From contig JANYBV010000038.1 of assembly GCA_025360605.1 (NCBI GenBank), forward strand, positions 138,449-202,448: a stretch of 64,000 bases of DNA. Reading direction: 5' to 3'. The DNA is from Alphaproteobacteria bacterium (GTDB lineage: Bacteria; Pseudomonadota; Alphaproteobacteria; Rickettsiales; SXRF01). The notes under the pieces were generated by a model that had not been told where the DNA came from, made no database searches, and saw nothing but the letters and a program-made list of their open reading frames with translations. The translations under genes and the position numbers were made by a program. Of the stretch, positions 1 to 9,423 are shown piece after piece (position 1 is the stretch's first letter; every line of letters begins with the position of its first letter).

Positions 1-1
1 T

Positions 2-136
2 ATCGTCGCTCTAGCAGGATTATTGTTACTGTCAGCCTGTGCGCCCACCGGTGCGGAATCGTGGGGGCAAGGCGGTGCTGCTTCCGGCTCTGATGCTGTC
101 GCCATACTTGGCCCTTCTGGACCTATTGGTCCGTAA
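2..136 (+). CDS. small lipoprotein, C-terminal part (5' end outside window)
   Basis: An open frame runs in from the left edge and stops with TAA at 134-136. It reads a hydrophobic stretch ending in LLLLSAC, a good lipobox (L-S-A-C), followed by a short Gly/Ser/Pro-rich tail of about 30 residues that ends GPSGPIGP. It is therefore probably a very small outer-membrane-type lipoprotein of the entericidin size class, anchored through the Cys at residue 13 of the visible part. The start codon and the first residues of the signal peptide lie outside the window. It converges with the SPFH gene. The family is not identified. Confidence 0.6.
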   Translation: MVALAGLLLLSACAPTGAESWGQGGAASGSDAVAILGPSGPIGP

Positions 137-154
137 CCGGAACGGAAACAACCG

Positions 155-1105
155 CTACTTAGCCATCGGCATCGGCACTAGCAAGTTGGTGGAGCTGCCA
201 GTACCCGCCACCACCTGTGGTTGCTGGCCATTCCAATTGAGGGCGGCCTTGGCACTCAGATATTGAATATAACGCTCAGGCGAACCAAACGGCTTGATCT
301 CGGCGCTCAGGCGCGCCTCCTGCCCTGAACCTTCGAGTTCGAGCTTGGTTTTATTCGCTTCCGCTTCCAGACGCACGGCAGCCGCACGCCCTTTGGCGGC
401 TTCAATCGCACCGTCTGCTTCTCCCTTGGCTTTAATCACCTGCTGATCGGCTTCAAACTGGCGCGTGCGCTTGGTGTTTTCGGCAGCAATCGCGTCATTC
501 TTTGCTTTCACCGCCAGTTCGTTGGAAGCCATGAACGCGTCCGACGGCTTGATACCAGCAATCTGCAAACTGTGCGGTTCAATACCAAATAACTCTTCCA
601 CCGATTTGGAAATGGACTGCTCGATCAGGGTTTGAATTTCATTACGGTTCACATTCACCGTCACCATATTTTGTCCGGCAAAAATACGGCTAGCTCGGTC
701 ACGCACCACGGGCATAATCTGGCTTTCGATTTCGTTGTTCCCTGGACGGCCAATTTCATACATCAGGTGGTAGACCTTGTTTTCGGGAATCGTGTAGTTG
801 AAATTGAGATCGAGCGTCACCTTCTGGTTGTCGACCGTGGTCACATCGAACGGCGGGATATGCATGGTGACGAGGCTGACCTGAATACGGTCGACCGCAT
901 CAATAAACGGAATTTTGAAATGCAACCCCGGAGCCAGTGGCTTTTCGTACTGCACCACGCCAAAACGGCGGATATTGCCACGGTCAGTCGGCTGGATGCT
1001 AAAAAACGAATCCTGTATGCCGTAAAACCCTAAAACTCCCAATGCTATCCATTTGGCACTGCGGCTGAAATGCTGGCTAAGGCCTTCCGAAGCGTAGGCA
1101 GGCAT
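155..1105 (-). CDS. SPFH/prohibitin-family membrane protein
   Basis: This 316-residue protein has one N-terminal hydrophobic segment (about residues 17-36) and then a band-7/SPFH domain to about residue 205, including the prohibitin-like stretch PVVRDRASRIFAG. A long charged Ala/Glu/Lys-rich region (about 205-275) follows, typical of the coiled coil of this family. Known relatives (prohibitin, stomatin, HflK/C) form large rings on the inner membrane and often modulate proteases or membrane microdomains. There is no adjacent NfeD or HflK/HflC partner, so the specific role is open. Family assignment is firm; function is inferred. Confidence 0.85.
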   Translation of the reverse strand: MPAYASEGLSQHFSRSAKWIALGVLGFYGIQDSFFSIQPTDRGNIRRFGVVQYEKPLAPGLHFKIPFIDAVDRIQVSLVTMHIPPFDVTTVDNQKVTLDLNFNYTIPENKVYHLMYEIGRPGNNEIESQIMPVVRDRASRIFAGQNMVTVNVNRNEIQTLIEQSISKSVEELFGIEPHSLQIAGIKPSDAFMASNELAVKAKNDAIAAENTKRTRQFEADQQVIKAKGEADGAIEAAKGRAAAVRLEAEANKTKLELEGSGQEARLSAEIKPFGSPERYIQYLSAKAALNWNGQQPQVVAGTGSSTNLLVPMPMAK

Positions 1106-1267
1106 AAAGAACTCCTTGAATGAAGGTGAATATTCTATGGGAATGAACAGGATACACAGGATAAAGCAAGTATCCGGAATTTACAAGATACTGATTATAT
1201 TAATTATTTTTAACCAGCCGCTACCGTCATCAAGATGTAACGTTACTTATGCCGTCCTGCCGCTATA

Positions 1268-2302
1268 ATGATAGCCATGGAAACCAAGCCCCCCAATGCC
1301 ATGGATGAGACCTTCCTCGACAAGGTCACACAGAACGACACCGTAACAGCGGTACGCCGGTTGATCATTGGCGGCTTGATGGCAGCCTCCACACCGTTCG
1401 GACTAGACGCATTGTCACTGGTCAGCTTATCGATGCTGGCGCTGAATTCCTTCGTGTTTAACCATGACAGAGTTGTGGAACAAAAAAAACTGCTACGCTT
1501 CTACAAAGACGAAATCGCCGCTCTCCAGCAAAAACCTGTCCATAGCCTTACCATTGAAGACCTGAAACATGTGGCAGCGCCTGTGGCTGAAGGTGGGCAT
1601 GGCAATAGCAACATCCAACATGAACTCGATGAAATGGAAAAACGCAGGAAAGTCCGTTTTGGCGCCAGCGCGGTCAGTTCTGCCATCACCAGCGGCATAC
1701 TGATTGGCATCAGCCTTGCCTTCCCGCCGTTTTTAGCCGGTGGTGGCATAACGATGATTTTTGGACTGGGTCTCATCGGCTTCGGCTACACCGCCATCGC
1801 CAAAACCGTACGTGCTGCTGCCCATGAAATATTCGGCGCCCACGACACCGACCATACCATCAGCCAGCATATGATACGTATTGGTGAGGAAATCAAAGAA
1901 AAGCCGGTGACTCCGGTAGAGTTGTTTAGCCTGTTCGTCGATGCCAATCCGACATTACAGGAGCGCATCCAGAAAGAATACCACACCAAATTTAGCGACC
2001 TTCCGGTTATGCGAAAAACCAATGTGGTAGAGGCCTTCGAACCGGAAATGCGCGTGATCGCCCTCACCAACGCTATCAATAAAGGCGATATCAAACCTAG
2101 CTTTGTCGGTTTTATTGCCGGTGGTCACGCCGATCAGCGTTTACCCGACTATGGAAAATACAAAGCAATGTTTGACAAGCCTTTGGATACCATCCCTGAC
2201 CTGCCGTACGAACTTGCTGCCAGCGACATCAATCTTTCCGGTCACCGCACCCGCCTGCTCGCCGAGCGGGAAATGGCCGCTGCCAATAAAGCCATCCACT
2301 AG
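1268..2302 (+). CDS. hypothetical membrane protein
   Basis: I do not recognise this 344-residue protein. It has a moderately hydrophobic N-terminal segment (about 32-62) and a strong hydrophobic double segment rich in Gly, Ile and Phe (about 132-180) that could form two membrane helices. The C-terminal half is soluble with mixed charge. A second in-frame ATG lies three codons downstream and either could be used. It stands alone between the SPFH gene (divergent) and the creatininase-like gene (same strand, 79 bp downstream). The long clean frame supports a real gene; no function can be given. Confidence 0.65.
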   Translation: MIAMETKPPNAMDETFLDKVTQNDTVTAVRRLIIGGLMAASTPFGLDALSLVSLSMLALNSFVFNHDRVVEQKKLLRFYKDEIAALQQKPVHSLTIEDLKHVAAPVAEGGHGNSNIQHELDEMEKRRKVRFGASAVSSAITSGILIGISLAFPPFLAGGGITMIFGLGLIGFGYTAIAKTVRAAAHEIFGAHDTDHTISQHMIRIGEEIKEKPVTPVELFSLFVDANPTLQERIQKEYHTKFSDLPVMRKTNVVEAFEPEMRVIALTNAINKGDIKPSFVGFIAGGHADQRLPDYGKYKAMFDKPLDTIPDLPYELAASDINLSGHRTRLLAEREMAAANKAIH

Positions 2303-2381
2303 CTGACCGCATTTCTTCGCTGTACATCCGCGTGTGCCGCCCCTACGATTGCGCCATCCTATACTCAGCAGGTTGACGATA

Positions 2382-3203
2382 ATGATAAAACGTACGTTAT
2401 GTATCGGTTGGCTAATATATGCGGGCGCTGCTATGGCAGCCGATACCGCACCTGTATCCTATTACCTTGAAGACCTGACATGGACGGAAGTGCATGAACG
2501 CATGCAGCACGGCGTGAATACCATCATCATTCCCACCGGCGGCACCGAACAGAACGGCCCGCATATCGTCATCGGCAAACATAACTGGATTGTGCGCTAT
2601 ACCTCCGGCGAAATCGCCAAACAACTCGGCAATGCGCTTGCTGCCCCTGTGCTGTCGTATGTTCCTGAAGGACCCATTTCACCACCATCCGGCCACATGA
2701 TGTTCGTAGGCACCATCAGCGTGCGCGACGAAGGATTTTCCATGGTGCTGGAAGACGCTGCGCGCAGCTTCAAGCAGCACGGTTTCAAACATATATGCTT
2801 CATCGGTGACCACGGCGGCAATCAGGCGGTGCAGCAGCAAGTAGCAGACAAGCTAACGGCAGAATGGAAAAAAGACGGCGTGAGCGTTTTGCAGGTAGGT
2901 GATTACTACACCGATAAAAAAGCTGATGAATGGGTGGATACGCAAAACGCGGCAAAAAAATTACATGTGGAAAAAGGGTCGGCGCATGCCGGATTTATGG
3001 ATGCGGCAGAAGTCATGGCTATTGACCCTAAGGGGGTGCGCCCTGCCCTGATTAAACATTACACCGAAAAAGATTTCCCCGAAAACGGCACCATGGGCGA
3101 TCCAAGCGAGGCCACCGCGCAGTACGGAAAGATATTATTGGGACTTAAAGTGAAGTCGGCGGTCGAGCAAATTCATGCCGCATTCGCGGATGAAAAACAC
3201 TGA
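2382..3203 (+). CDS. creatininase-family amidohydrolase, probably exported
   Basis: The mature part matches the creatininase / creatinine amidohydrolase fold. The metal-binding signature appears as PTGGTEQNGPHIVIGKH (about residues 46-62) and the second conserved motif as IGDHGGN near residue 143. Family members hydrolyse cyclic amides or formamides with two metal ions. The start at 2382 is chosen because it opens a clear signal peptide (MIKRTLCIGWLIYAGAAMAAD) with cleavage after AMA; the frame is open 16 codons further upstream but that extension looks non-coding. A periplasmic creatininase is unusual since most relatives are cytoplasmic. The substrate is unknown. Confidence 0.78.
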   Translation: MIKRTLCIGWLIYAGAAMAADTAPVSYYLEDLTWTEVHERMQHGVNTIIIPTGGTEQNGPHIVIGKHNWIVRYTSGEIAKQLGNALAAPVLSYVPEGPISPPSGHMMFVGTISVRDEGFSMVLEDAARSFKQHGFKHICFIGDHGGNQAVQQQVADKLTAEWKKDGVSVLQVGDYYTDKKADEWVDTQNAAKKLHVEKGSAHAGFMDAAEVMAIDPKGVRPALIKHYTEKDFPENGTMGDPSEATAQYGKILLGLKVKSAVEQIHAAFADEKH

Positions 3204-3206
3204 TAC

Positions 3207-4463
3207 TTAAGACGCTAACTCTTCCAGTATTTTTTCTGGCGCTTTTTCTGAAACTTTATCAGCGTCTTTCACCACCTTCAGTGGTTCGGATATGCTGACC
3301 GATTCCACCACTTTCATTTCGATTTTGGCTTCTGGTGCTTTCACAGGTTCGGATGCACTGATCACAGGTTCGGAAGATTTAGGCACGCCATCGCCAAGCG
3401 TTGGAGCAGCAGGAACGCTCACCTGTTCAGGATTTGCCGAAGAAGACACCACCGGAACCGGTGCATCCGTGGATACACCCACAACAACTGGCGCAACAAC
3501 CGGTGCAGCGGCAGCCGTTGCTGCAGCTAATTTTTCTTCTTCATTGTCACCCTTAACTTTAGCAATGCGTTCATTGATGAGCGGAATATTGAGCGTTTTC
3601 AGCAAATCACGCACTTCCTGACGCGCTGCCACATGCGACATGGACAGGCTGGCATTACCACCCGCTTCCATGATGTCGAGTACGGTCAGGCCCTGTAAAA
3701 ACATTTCGCGGAAAATCACGCGCTCGGAAAACCCCGGAGCCACTCGGAAACCAATGCGACGAGAGAGATCGGTCGTCACCTGCGTCATGAAGCGTTTATT
3801 TTTCGCGTCGATGTTGGAGAGGCGGTTGCGCATGACGATCCATTCGATAGAACCGCCGTCACGTTTAGCGCGCTGTAATTTTTGTTCCCACACCATTTCC
3901 GAGTAGATACTTGGCTTGATGATTTTCATTGTCTGGCCATCAACCGTGGCGAGTACGTCGAGGTCAACGAAGCTGTCATTGATCGGGGTGATAACGGTAT
4001 CGGCGTAAGCATGCGCCACGCGCGCTAAAAACGTATCGCTGCCAGGGCTGTCAATCACCACAAAATCATTGGCCGCAACCAGGCGCGAAAGGGCTTTGGT
4101 AAAACGTTCACGCTCGTCCTCTTCAGCTTCCTGCACAATATTGAAAGGCGAGCGCTGGATGACGATATGCTGTGGCTGCGGCAGCGTCACGCCTTCCTTG
4201 AGCATGGTCTGGCGGCGGTTTTCAAGATAGCGCGAGAGCGAACGCTGGCGCGCATCGATATCAATGGTGCCAACCGTGAAGCCCAGACGCAGTAGCGACA
4301 CAATGAGATGCATACAGGTGGTGGTTTTACCGGAACCGCCCTTTTCATTCCCCAGCACCACCACATACGCTTTTTTATTCGGAAGCGGCGATGCGGCAGG
4401 TGTTGACGACGAAAATACTGGTGCAGACAGTCCCGCTTCGTTGGTAAACCTTGGCTCGCTCAT
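3207..4463 (-). CDS. mipZ: MipZ-like ParA/MinD-family ATPase with long C-terminal extension
   Basis: This is a ParA/MinD-type ATPase of 418 residues. A deviant Walker A motif (GNEKGGSGKTT, about residues 37-47) is followed by DIDARQRSLSRYLENRR, which closely matches Caulobacter MipZ, and by a Walker-B-like VVIDSPG. MipZ binds the chromosomal ParB complex and inhibits FtsZ assembly, placing division at mid-cell. Caulobacter MipZ is about 277 residues; here about 120 further residues are added, rich in Ala, Val, Pro, Ser and Glu (about 300-418), with no recognised domain. It converges with the creatininase gene 3 bp away and is probably monocistronic. Confidence 0.88.
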   Translation of the reverse strand: MSEPRFTNEAGLSAPVFSSSTPAASPLPNKKAYVVVLGNEKGGSGKTTTCMHLIVSLLRLGFTVGTIDIDARQRSLSRYLENRRQTMLKEGVTLPQPQHIVIQRSPFNIVQEAEEDERERFTKALSRLVAANDFVVIDSPGSDTFLARVAHAYADTVITPINDSFVDLDVLATVDGQTMKIIKPSIYSEMVWEQKLQRAKRDGGSIEWIVMRNRLSNIDAKNKRFMTQVTTDLSRRIGFRVAPGFSERVIFREMFLQGLTVLDIMEAGGNASLSMSHVAARQEVRDLLKTLNIPLINERIAKVKGDNEEEKLAAATAAAAPVVAPVVVGVSTDAPVPVVSSSANPEQVSVPAAPTLGDGVPKSSEPVISASEPVKAPEAKIEMKVVESVSISEPLKVVKDADKVSEKAPEKILEELAS

Positions 4464-4631
4464 GACGTTTCCACCCTCATAACATTTTTTATTAAAGTGA
4501 TTATAACCGTCTTGAGAGATGACTCAACGGTAATTTTAATAAATATGTAAGTGGCAGTGTGTGATGAGAAAATACGCCACAAAACGGGACGTCGCGCTCA
4601 AAAATTTACCAAAGGCCGGCATTTTATCTTT

Positions 4632-5396
4632 TCAGCTACCGTGGAAGAAAAAATAGGCAGTCATGGAAAATCCGATGCAACTCACCAGTGTCCGCACATG
4701 TGCCGGCGACACTTTCAGAGCAAGCCGCGCCCCGACATACCCACCAGCGATAGCGCCCAGTACCATAACCCACAGCAAAGACCACAACACCTTGCCCGAG
4801 AAAATAAAAATGACTGCCGTCACCGCATTGATAAACGCCGTCAGTACCGTTTTAAGCGCGTTCATCTGGTGGATGTGCGATTGCCCGATAATCTGCAACA
4901 TCGCAAGGGTAAGAATACCGATGCCGGCACCAAAATACCCGCCGTAAATAGCAATCACCAACTGCAGCACCATGCTACCGGTGCGGCGCTGCGCATCGGT
5001 GAACGAGAGACGGTGCAGCGAGGCGATGCCGTGGCGGCCAAAGGTAAAAATCAGGGTCGCCGTCAGCAATAACCACGGTACCAGCGATTTAAAAACCACC
5101 TCTGGTGTAAATAATAGTAACAAAGAACCAATCGTTCCGCCGATGAGGCCGATGACAAGGTATGGCTTTAGTAATGGCTTGTTATTACTCCATATTTCTT
5201 TGTAGCCATAGGCGCTGGCGAGATTTCCGGGCCACAGCGCCATCGTGCTCATGATATTGGCTTGCAACGGGGTCAGTCCGTTCATCATAAACACCGGAAA
5301 TGTAAGGAAAGTTCCCCCTCCCGCCACCGAATTGATCGCGGCGGCGACAAAACTGACCGCAAAAAATACCGCACCCGAAATAAGTTCTAAATCCAT
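4632..5396 (-). CDS. TauE/SafE-family membrane transporter
   Basis: This 254-residue polytopic membrane protein begins with the family signature (about residues 10-45: FAVSFVAAAINSVAGGGTFLTFP) and continues with about eight hydrophobic segments. TauE/SafE proteins are linked to export of sulfite, sulfoacetate and other organosulfur anions. No sulfur metabolism genes flank it, so the substrate is unknown. It is divergent from rpiB with a 107-bp gap, and no partner gene is apparent. Confidence 0.85.
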   Translation of the reverse strand: MDLELISGAVFFAVSFVAAAINSVAGGGTFLTFPVFMMNGLTPLQANIMSTMALWPGNLASAYGYKEIWSNNKPLLKPYLVIGLIGGTIGSLLLLFTPEVVFKSLVPWLLLTATLIFTFGRHGIASLHRLSFTDAQRRTGSMVLQLVIAIYGGYFGAGIGILTLAMLQIIGQSHIHQMNALKTVLTAFINAVTAVIFIFSGKVLWSLLWVMVLGAIAGGYVGARLALKVSPAHVRTLVSCIGFSMTAYFFFHGS

Positions 5397-5459
5397 AGCT
5401 TCCCGTAAAATTCAACTCTTCTTTTAAAAAACATTAGGTTACTGCTTTTTTTGATTGCG

Positions 5460-5468
5460 TTATCCACA
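5460..5468 (+). promoter_or_regulatory. perfect DnaA box upstream of rpiB
   Basis: TTATCCACA, identical to the high-affinity DnaA box consensus, lies 35 bp before the rpiB start in the tauE/rpiB divergent gap. A single 9-mer can occur by chance, but its place in the promoter region of an operon that includes glyA and nrdR makes DnaA-linked control possible. Confidence 0.4.
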
Positions 5469-5503
5469 ATAGCATGGCACAACTGCTCGTCTATATATAG
5501 TAT

Positions 5504-5947
5504 ATGGCACCAATGAAAAAAAATACGATCGCAATTGCTTCTGACCATGCGGGATTTGAACTAAAAGAACAACTGGCACAGGAATTACAACAGCTCGGCT
5601 TCGAGACACATGACTTGGGTCCGGCATCGACCGAATCGGTGGATTATCCGGATTATGCCAATGTATTGTGCGAGTGGGTGCTGAAACAGCCCGATGGCAA
5701 AGGCGTATTAATCTGCGGCTCGGGTATCGGCATGAGTATGGCCGCCAACCGCCACAAGGGCATCCGCGCCGCCCTCGTGCATAGCGGACTGGAAGCAACC
5801 CTGACGCGTAAGCACAACAATGCGAACGTCTTGTGCCTTGGCGCAAGGATCATTGGCATCGAAGTGGCGAAGGATGCCGTAAAACAGTTTGTCACCACCG
5901 GATTCGAGGGTGGCAGACATGTAAAACGAATAGAAAAATTAGGATGA
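5504..5947 (+). CDS. rpiB: ribose-5-phosphate isomerase B
   Basis: RpiB interconverts ribose 5-phosphate and ribulose 5-phosphate in the pentose phosphate pathway. The protein has 147 residues, a usual length. It shows ASDHAGFELK at the N-terminus, the active-site loop LICGSGIGMSMAANRHKGIRAA and the later NVLCLGARIIG motif. The frame opens at 5504; a second ATG at 5513 (MKKNTIAIA) fits family N-termini as well. It is the first gene of a plus-strand run, with glyA starting 24 bp downstream, an arrangement common in alphaproteobacteria. Confidence 0.95.
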   Translation: MAPMKKNTIAIASDHAGFELKEQLAQELQQLGFETHDLGPASTESVDYPDYANVLCEWVLKQPDGKGVLICGSGIGMSMAANRHKGIRAALVHSGLEATLTRKHNNANVLCLGARIIGIEVAKDAVKQFVTTGFEGGRHVKRIEKLG

Positions 5948-5971
5948 TATCTAACGAGGAAACAATAATAC

Positions 5972-7288
5972 ATGACACAACTTTCGAATAAAATGGCAGC
6001 CGGCACAATGAATGAATCAACGAATGGCTTTTTTGATACCGATCTGGCGCAGGCCGATAAGGAAATTTTCAGCTCCATCACCGAAGAGCTGCACCGCCAG
6101 CAAACGCAGATCGAACTGATCGCGAGCGAAAATATCGTAAGCAAGGCCGTGCTTCAGGCACAAGGCAGCGTCATGACCAACAAATACGCCGAAGGCTATC
6201 CCGCCAAGCGTTATTACGGCGGTTGCGAATTCGTCGATAAAGCCGAAACACTGGCGATCGAACGTGCAAAAAAAATCTTTGGCTGCACATACGTCAACGT
6301 TCAGCCGAATTCAGGTTCACAGGCCAATCAGGGCGTGTTTCAGGCACTGCTGCAACCGGGGGATATCATCCTCGGCCAGTCACTCGCTGCCGGCGGTCAT
6401 TTAACCCACGGTGCTACACCCAACCAGTCCGGCAAATGGTTCAAAGCCGTACAGTACGGTGTGCGCAAGGAAGACGGGCTGATCGATTACGAAGAAATGG
6501 AAAAACTCGCCAAAGAACATAAACCCAAGCTGATCATCGCAGGCTTCTCGGCCTATTCGCGCGTGGTTGACTGGGCGCGTTTCCGCAAAGTGGCCGACAG
6601 CGTCGGTGCGTACCTGATGGCCGATATGGCGCATGTCGCCGGACTGGTCGCTGCGGGTGTGTACCCAAGCCCGCTGCCACACGCACACATCGTGACCACC
6701 ACCACCCATAAGACCCTGCGCGGCCCGCGCGGCGGCATGATAATGTCCAACGACGAAGAGCTGGGCAAAAAGCTCAATTCCGCTATTTTCCCTGGTATTC
6801 AAGGTGGCCCGCTGATGCATGTGATCGCCGGTAAAGCCGTGGCGTTCGGCGAGGCGTTGCAGCCATCGTTCAAGGCCTACGGCAAAGCAGTAGTCGACAA
6901 TGCGCAGGCGCTGGCGGCAACGCTGGTAAAACGCGGCGTGGACATTGTGTCCGGTGGCACCGACAACCACCTGATGCTGGTGGATTTACGTCCGAAAAAA
7001 CTCACCGGCAAAGCCGCCGAGGAAAGCTTGGAGCGCGCCGGCCTTACCTGCAATAAAAACGCGATTCCGTTCGACCCTGAAAAACCGTTCGTCACCTCGG
7101 GTATCCGCCTTGGCACACCGGCAGGAACGACACGCGGATTCGGCGTAACCGAGTTCAAAAAAATCGGCGAGCTGATCGGCGATGTACTGGATGGTCTGGC
7201 GGCTGGCGGCGATAACAGCGCCGTTGAGAAAAAAGTCCGCGCTCAGGTGGCAGAGCTATGCAAAGCCTTCCCGATTTACGGAGCTTAG
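5972..7288 (+). CDS. glyA: serine hydroxymethyltransferase
   Basis: GlyA is the PLP enzyme that converts serine and tetrahydrofolate to glycine and 5,10-methylene-THF, the main one-carbon source. The 438-residue protein carries the PLP-lysine motif [15 protein letters not shown] and the family stretches [11 protein letters not shown] and [23 protein letters not shown] ribosome binding site lies a little far (about 11 nt) upstream of the ATG at 5972. An internal start at Met8 or Met13 is conceivable, since the first 20 residues are poorly conserved. It sits between rpiB and nrdR, typical of the class. Confidence 0.96.
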   Translation: MTQLSNKMAAGTMNESTNGFFDTDLAQADKEIFSSITEELHRQQTQIELIASENIVSKAVLQAQGSVMTNKYAEGYPAKRYYGGCEFVDKAETLAIERAKKIFGCTYVNVQPNSGSQANQGVFQALLQPGDIILGQSLAAGGHLTHGATPNQSGKWFKAVQYGVRKEDGLIDYEEMEKLAKEHKPKLIIAGFSAYSRVVDWARFRKVADSVGAYLMADMAHVAGLVAAGVYPSPLPHAHIVTTTTHKTLRGPRGGMIMSNDEELGKKLNSAIFPGIQGGPLMHVIAGKAVAFGEALQPSFKAYGKAVVDNAQALAATLVKRGVDIVSGGTDNHLMLVDLRPKKLTGKAAEESLERAGLTCNKNAIPFDPEKPFVTSGIRLGTPAGTTRGFGVTEFKKIGELIGDVLDGLAAGGDNSAVEKKVRAQVAELCKAFPIYGA

Positions 7289-7293
7289 GGGTA

Positions 7294-7581
7294 ATGATGA
7301 CACGCTCACTGCAAACAAAAAAACAACGTCTTCATAAGCAATATTGGTTGGTTGCGCTGCTGGTGAGCTATCTGGTTATCTGCCTGCACGGGCTGTATGA
7401 GGCCCTGAGTACCGGAGGATGTCCACTTTTTTTCGTCCTCAAATACTTCATGGTCGTGAAAAGCGAAAATGAATTTATCTACTGGGTGCATACGCTTATG
7501 GGATTTGGGGTTATCGGCGTCCTCACCAGCTCCATCGCACGTGCGAGTAAAGAAATCAAAACTCTTAGGATGAAACCATGA
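7294..7581 (+). CDS. small two-helix membrane protein
   Basis: This is a protein of about 95 residues between glyA and nrdR. The start at 7294 (MMTRSLQ) is chosen because it does not overlap glyA, although the frame is open back to 7258. It has two hydrophobic segments (about residues 18-34 and 66-82) separated by a short loop. It overlaps nrdR by four bases, so it belongs to the operon. Small membrane proteins at this position occur in related genomes, but I know of no assigned function. Confidence 0.65.
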   Translation: MMTRSLQTKKQRLHKQYWLVALLVSYLVICLHGLYEALSTGGCPLFFVLKYFMVVKSENEFIYWVHTLMGFGVIGVLTSSIARASKEIKTLRMKP

Positions 7582-8036
7582 AATGTCCTTTCTGCGGCCA
7601 TGCTGATACTCAGGTAAAAGATTCGCGCCCCAGCGAAGACGGGCTGACCATCCGCCGCAGGCGTTATTGCCCTGAATGCAACTCGCGTTTCACCACCTTT
7701 GAACGCGTACAGTTGCGCGAGCTGACCGTGGTCAAGAAAAACGGCGAACGCAGGCTGTTCGACCGCGACAAACTGGCGCGTTCGCTGCAACTGGCGCTGC
7801 GTAAACGTCCGGTCAGCGCCGAGCAGACCGAGCAGCTAATTACCCGCATCACCCAGAAGCTCGAAAGCATGGGAGAAAGTGAAATTCCGACACCCATGAT
7901 TGGCATGACGATTATGGATGAGCTGAAAAACCTCGATCACATCGCCTATATCCGATTCGCATCGGTGTATAAGGATTTCCGCGAAGCCAAAGACTTCGAA
8001 AATATCATCGACGAACTGGATAAAGGAGCGCAGTAG
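7578..8036 (+). CDS. nrdR: transcriptional repressor NrdR
   Basis: NrdR senses ATP/dATP through an ATP-cone and represses ribonucleotide reductase genes. The 152-residue protein opens with the zinc ribbon [18 protein letters not shown] ... [18 protein letters not shown] (four Cys) and continues with the ATP-cone domain from about residue 50 ([20 protein letters not shown]). Length and motifs are canonical. It overlaps the gene before by four bases and shares its last base with the next GTG start, so translation is probably coupled. Confidence 0.97.
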   Translation: MKCPFCGHADTQVKDSRPSEDGLTIRRRRYCPECNSRFTTFERVQLRELTVVKKNGERRLFDRDKLARSLQLALRKRPVSAEQTEQLITRITQKLESMGESEIPTPMIGMTIMDELKNLDHIAYIRFASVYKDFREAKDFENIIDELDKGAQ

Positions 8037-8380
8037 TGCGTTTCATGTTGGGCACATCGGTTCTCACGGCCACCCTGCTTTGCGGCTGCAACGCGGCTTT
8101 GCATAACATGGCAGAAAGCATGCCGGTGCTTGGCGAACGCTGCGAAAGTTTCCAGTGTATGTCAGGTTCCAACGCTACCCGCGAACAACAGGCCAAGGAA
8201 ATTATCGCTAAAGAACAGATACGCCTTGCACAGGAACGTGCCGCAAAACAGGCCGCGCAAGCGGCGGCTCCGGTCACACCGCTTCCGGCTACTCCTGTTC
8301 CTCCCGCCCCTGCCAAAAGCTCGACATGGGATTATCTGTTTGGACAGCCGCAGGAAGATATCCCTGCCGAGCATCCCTGA
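8036..8380 (+). CDS. putative small lipoprotein
   Basis: This 114-residue protein starts with GTG overlapping the nrdR stop. The first 18 residues form a signal sequence ending LLCGC, a slightly atypical lipobox (Cys at -2). A Glu/Gln/Ala/Lys-rich helix (about 50-80) and a Pro/Ala-rich tail follow. It lies between nrdR and ribD in the same orientation. I do not recognise the family; the translational coupling and the leader peptide are the support for its being real. Confidence 0.55.
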   Translation: MRFMLGTSVLTATLLCGCNAALHNMAESMPVLGERCESFQCMSGSNATREQQAKEIIAKEQIRLAQERAAKQAAQAAAPVTPLPATPVPPAPAKSSTWDYLFGQPQEDIPAEHP

Positions 8381-8400
8381 ATCCGTACCTCTGGCATGTT

Positions 8401-9423
8401 ATGAACACATCCCACCCCAATTTCATGCGCATCGCGCTACGGCTGGCCGCCCACAATCTCGGCCAGACATGGCCTAACCCAACCGTCGGGGCCATCCTTG
8501 TGAAGGATGGGCAGATCATTGCCGAAGGTATTACCGCCAAAGGCGGCCGCCCGCACGCAGAGACACAAGCAATCGAACAGGCAGGCGACAACGCCAAGGG
8601 CGCGACGTTATATGTGACGCTTGAGCCCTGCTCGCATCACGGACAGACACCGCCTTGCGCTGAGGCGATTATCAAGGCAGGAATTACACATGTGGTGGTC
8701 GCCTGCACCGACCCTAACCCTTTGATCTCAGGCGCAGGAATCGCTTTGCTAAAAAAAGCGGGTATCACTGTCACCGAAAAAATGGGTGAAGGCGAAGCGC
8801 TTGACCTCAACCGTGGTTTTATTTCCGTCATCACGAAGAAACGCCCCTACGTTGCCTTAAAACTGGCCACCTCGCTGGATGGAAAAATAGCCACACGCAG
8901 CAGCCAAAGCCAGTGGATTACCTCCGAACCGTCACGCCTGCGCGGGCATCTGCTGCGCAGCCAGTACGATGCCATCGCCACCGGCATCGGCACCGTGTTA
9001 GCCGACGACCCGCTGCTAACCTGCCGGATCGAAGGGCTGGAGGATCGCTCGCCGGTACGGGTGGTGTTTGACCGTCAGGGACGGCTGCCGGAAAATTCCA
9101 AGCTAATGAAAACACAAGATAAAGCCCCTGTATGGCCGACGAAGAACGGGGTGGAAGAATCCCTGCATGAACTGGCAGGGCGCGGCATCACCCGTCTGCT
9201 AGTGGAGGCGGGTACAAAATTATCCACCGCCTTCTTGCAAAGTGGGCAGGTTGACCGTATCTATTGGTTCCGCGCACCCGTCTTGATTGGCAATGACGGG
9301 CAAGGTGCGGCAGGTGAAGGCTTCAGCAGCGAACTGACGCAACTGGCGCGGTGGAAAACGGTTGAACATATCACCCTAGGATCTGACACGTTGAGTATTT
9401 TAGAATGTTTACCGGTATCATAA
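8401..9423 (+). CDS. ribD: bifunctional riboflavin deaminase/reductase
   Basis: RibD carries out the deamination and side-chain reduction of the pyrimidine intermediate in riboflavin synthesis. The N-terminal deaminase domain shows HAETQAIEQAG and the zinc-binding PCSHHGQTPPCAEA. The C-terminal reductase domain begins near RPYVALKLATSLDGKIAT. The start at 8401 gives 340 residues; the frame is open 25 codons further upstream, but that part overlaps the preceding gene and lacks similarity. It overlaps ribE by 19 bases. Confidence 0.95.
   Translation: MNTSHPNFMRIALRLAAHNLGQTWPNPTVGAILVKDGQIIAEGITAKGGRPHAETQAIEQAGDNAKGATLYVTLEPCSHHGQTPPCAEAIIKAGITHVVVACTDPNPLISGAGIALLKKAGITVTEKMGEGEALDLNRGFISVITKKRPYVALKLATSLDGKIATRSSQSQWITSEPSRLRGHLLRSQYDAIATGIGTVLADDPLLTCRIEGLEDRSPVRVVFDRQGRLPENSKLMKTQDKAPVWPTKNGVEESLHELAGRGITRLLVEAGTKLSTAFLQSGQVDRIYWFRAPVLIGNDGQGAAGEGFSSELTQLARWKTVEHITLGSDTLSILECLPVS

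Noticed and set aside
4551-5072. Plus-strand open frame opposite the TauE-type gene
   Set aside because: His/Arg/Gln-rich translation typical of the antisense of a membrane-protein gene; no family features.
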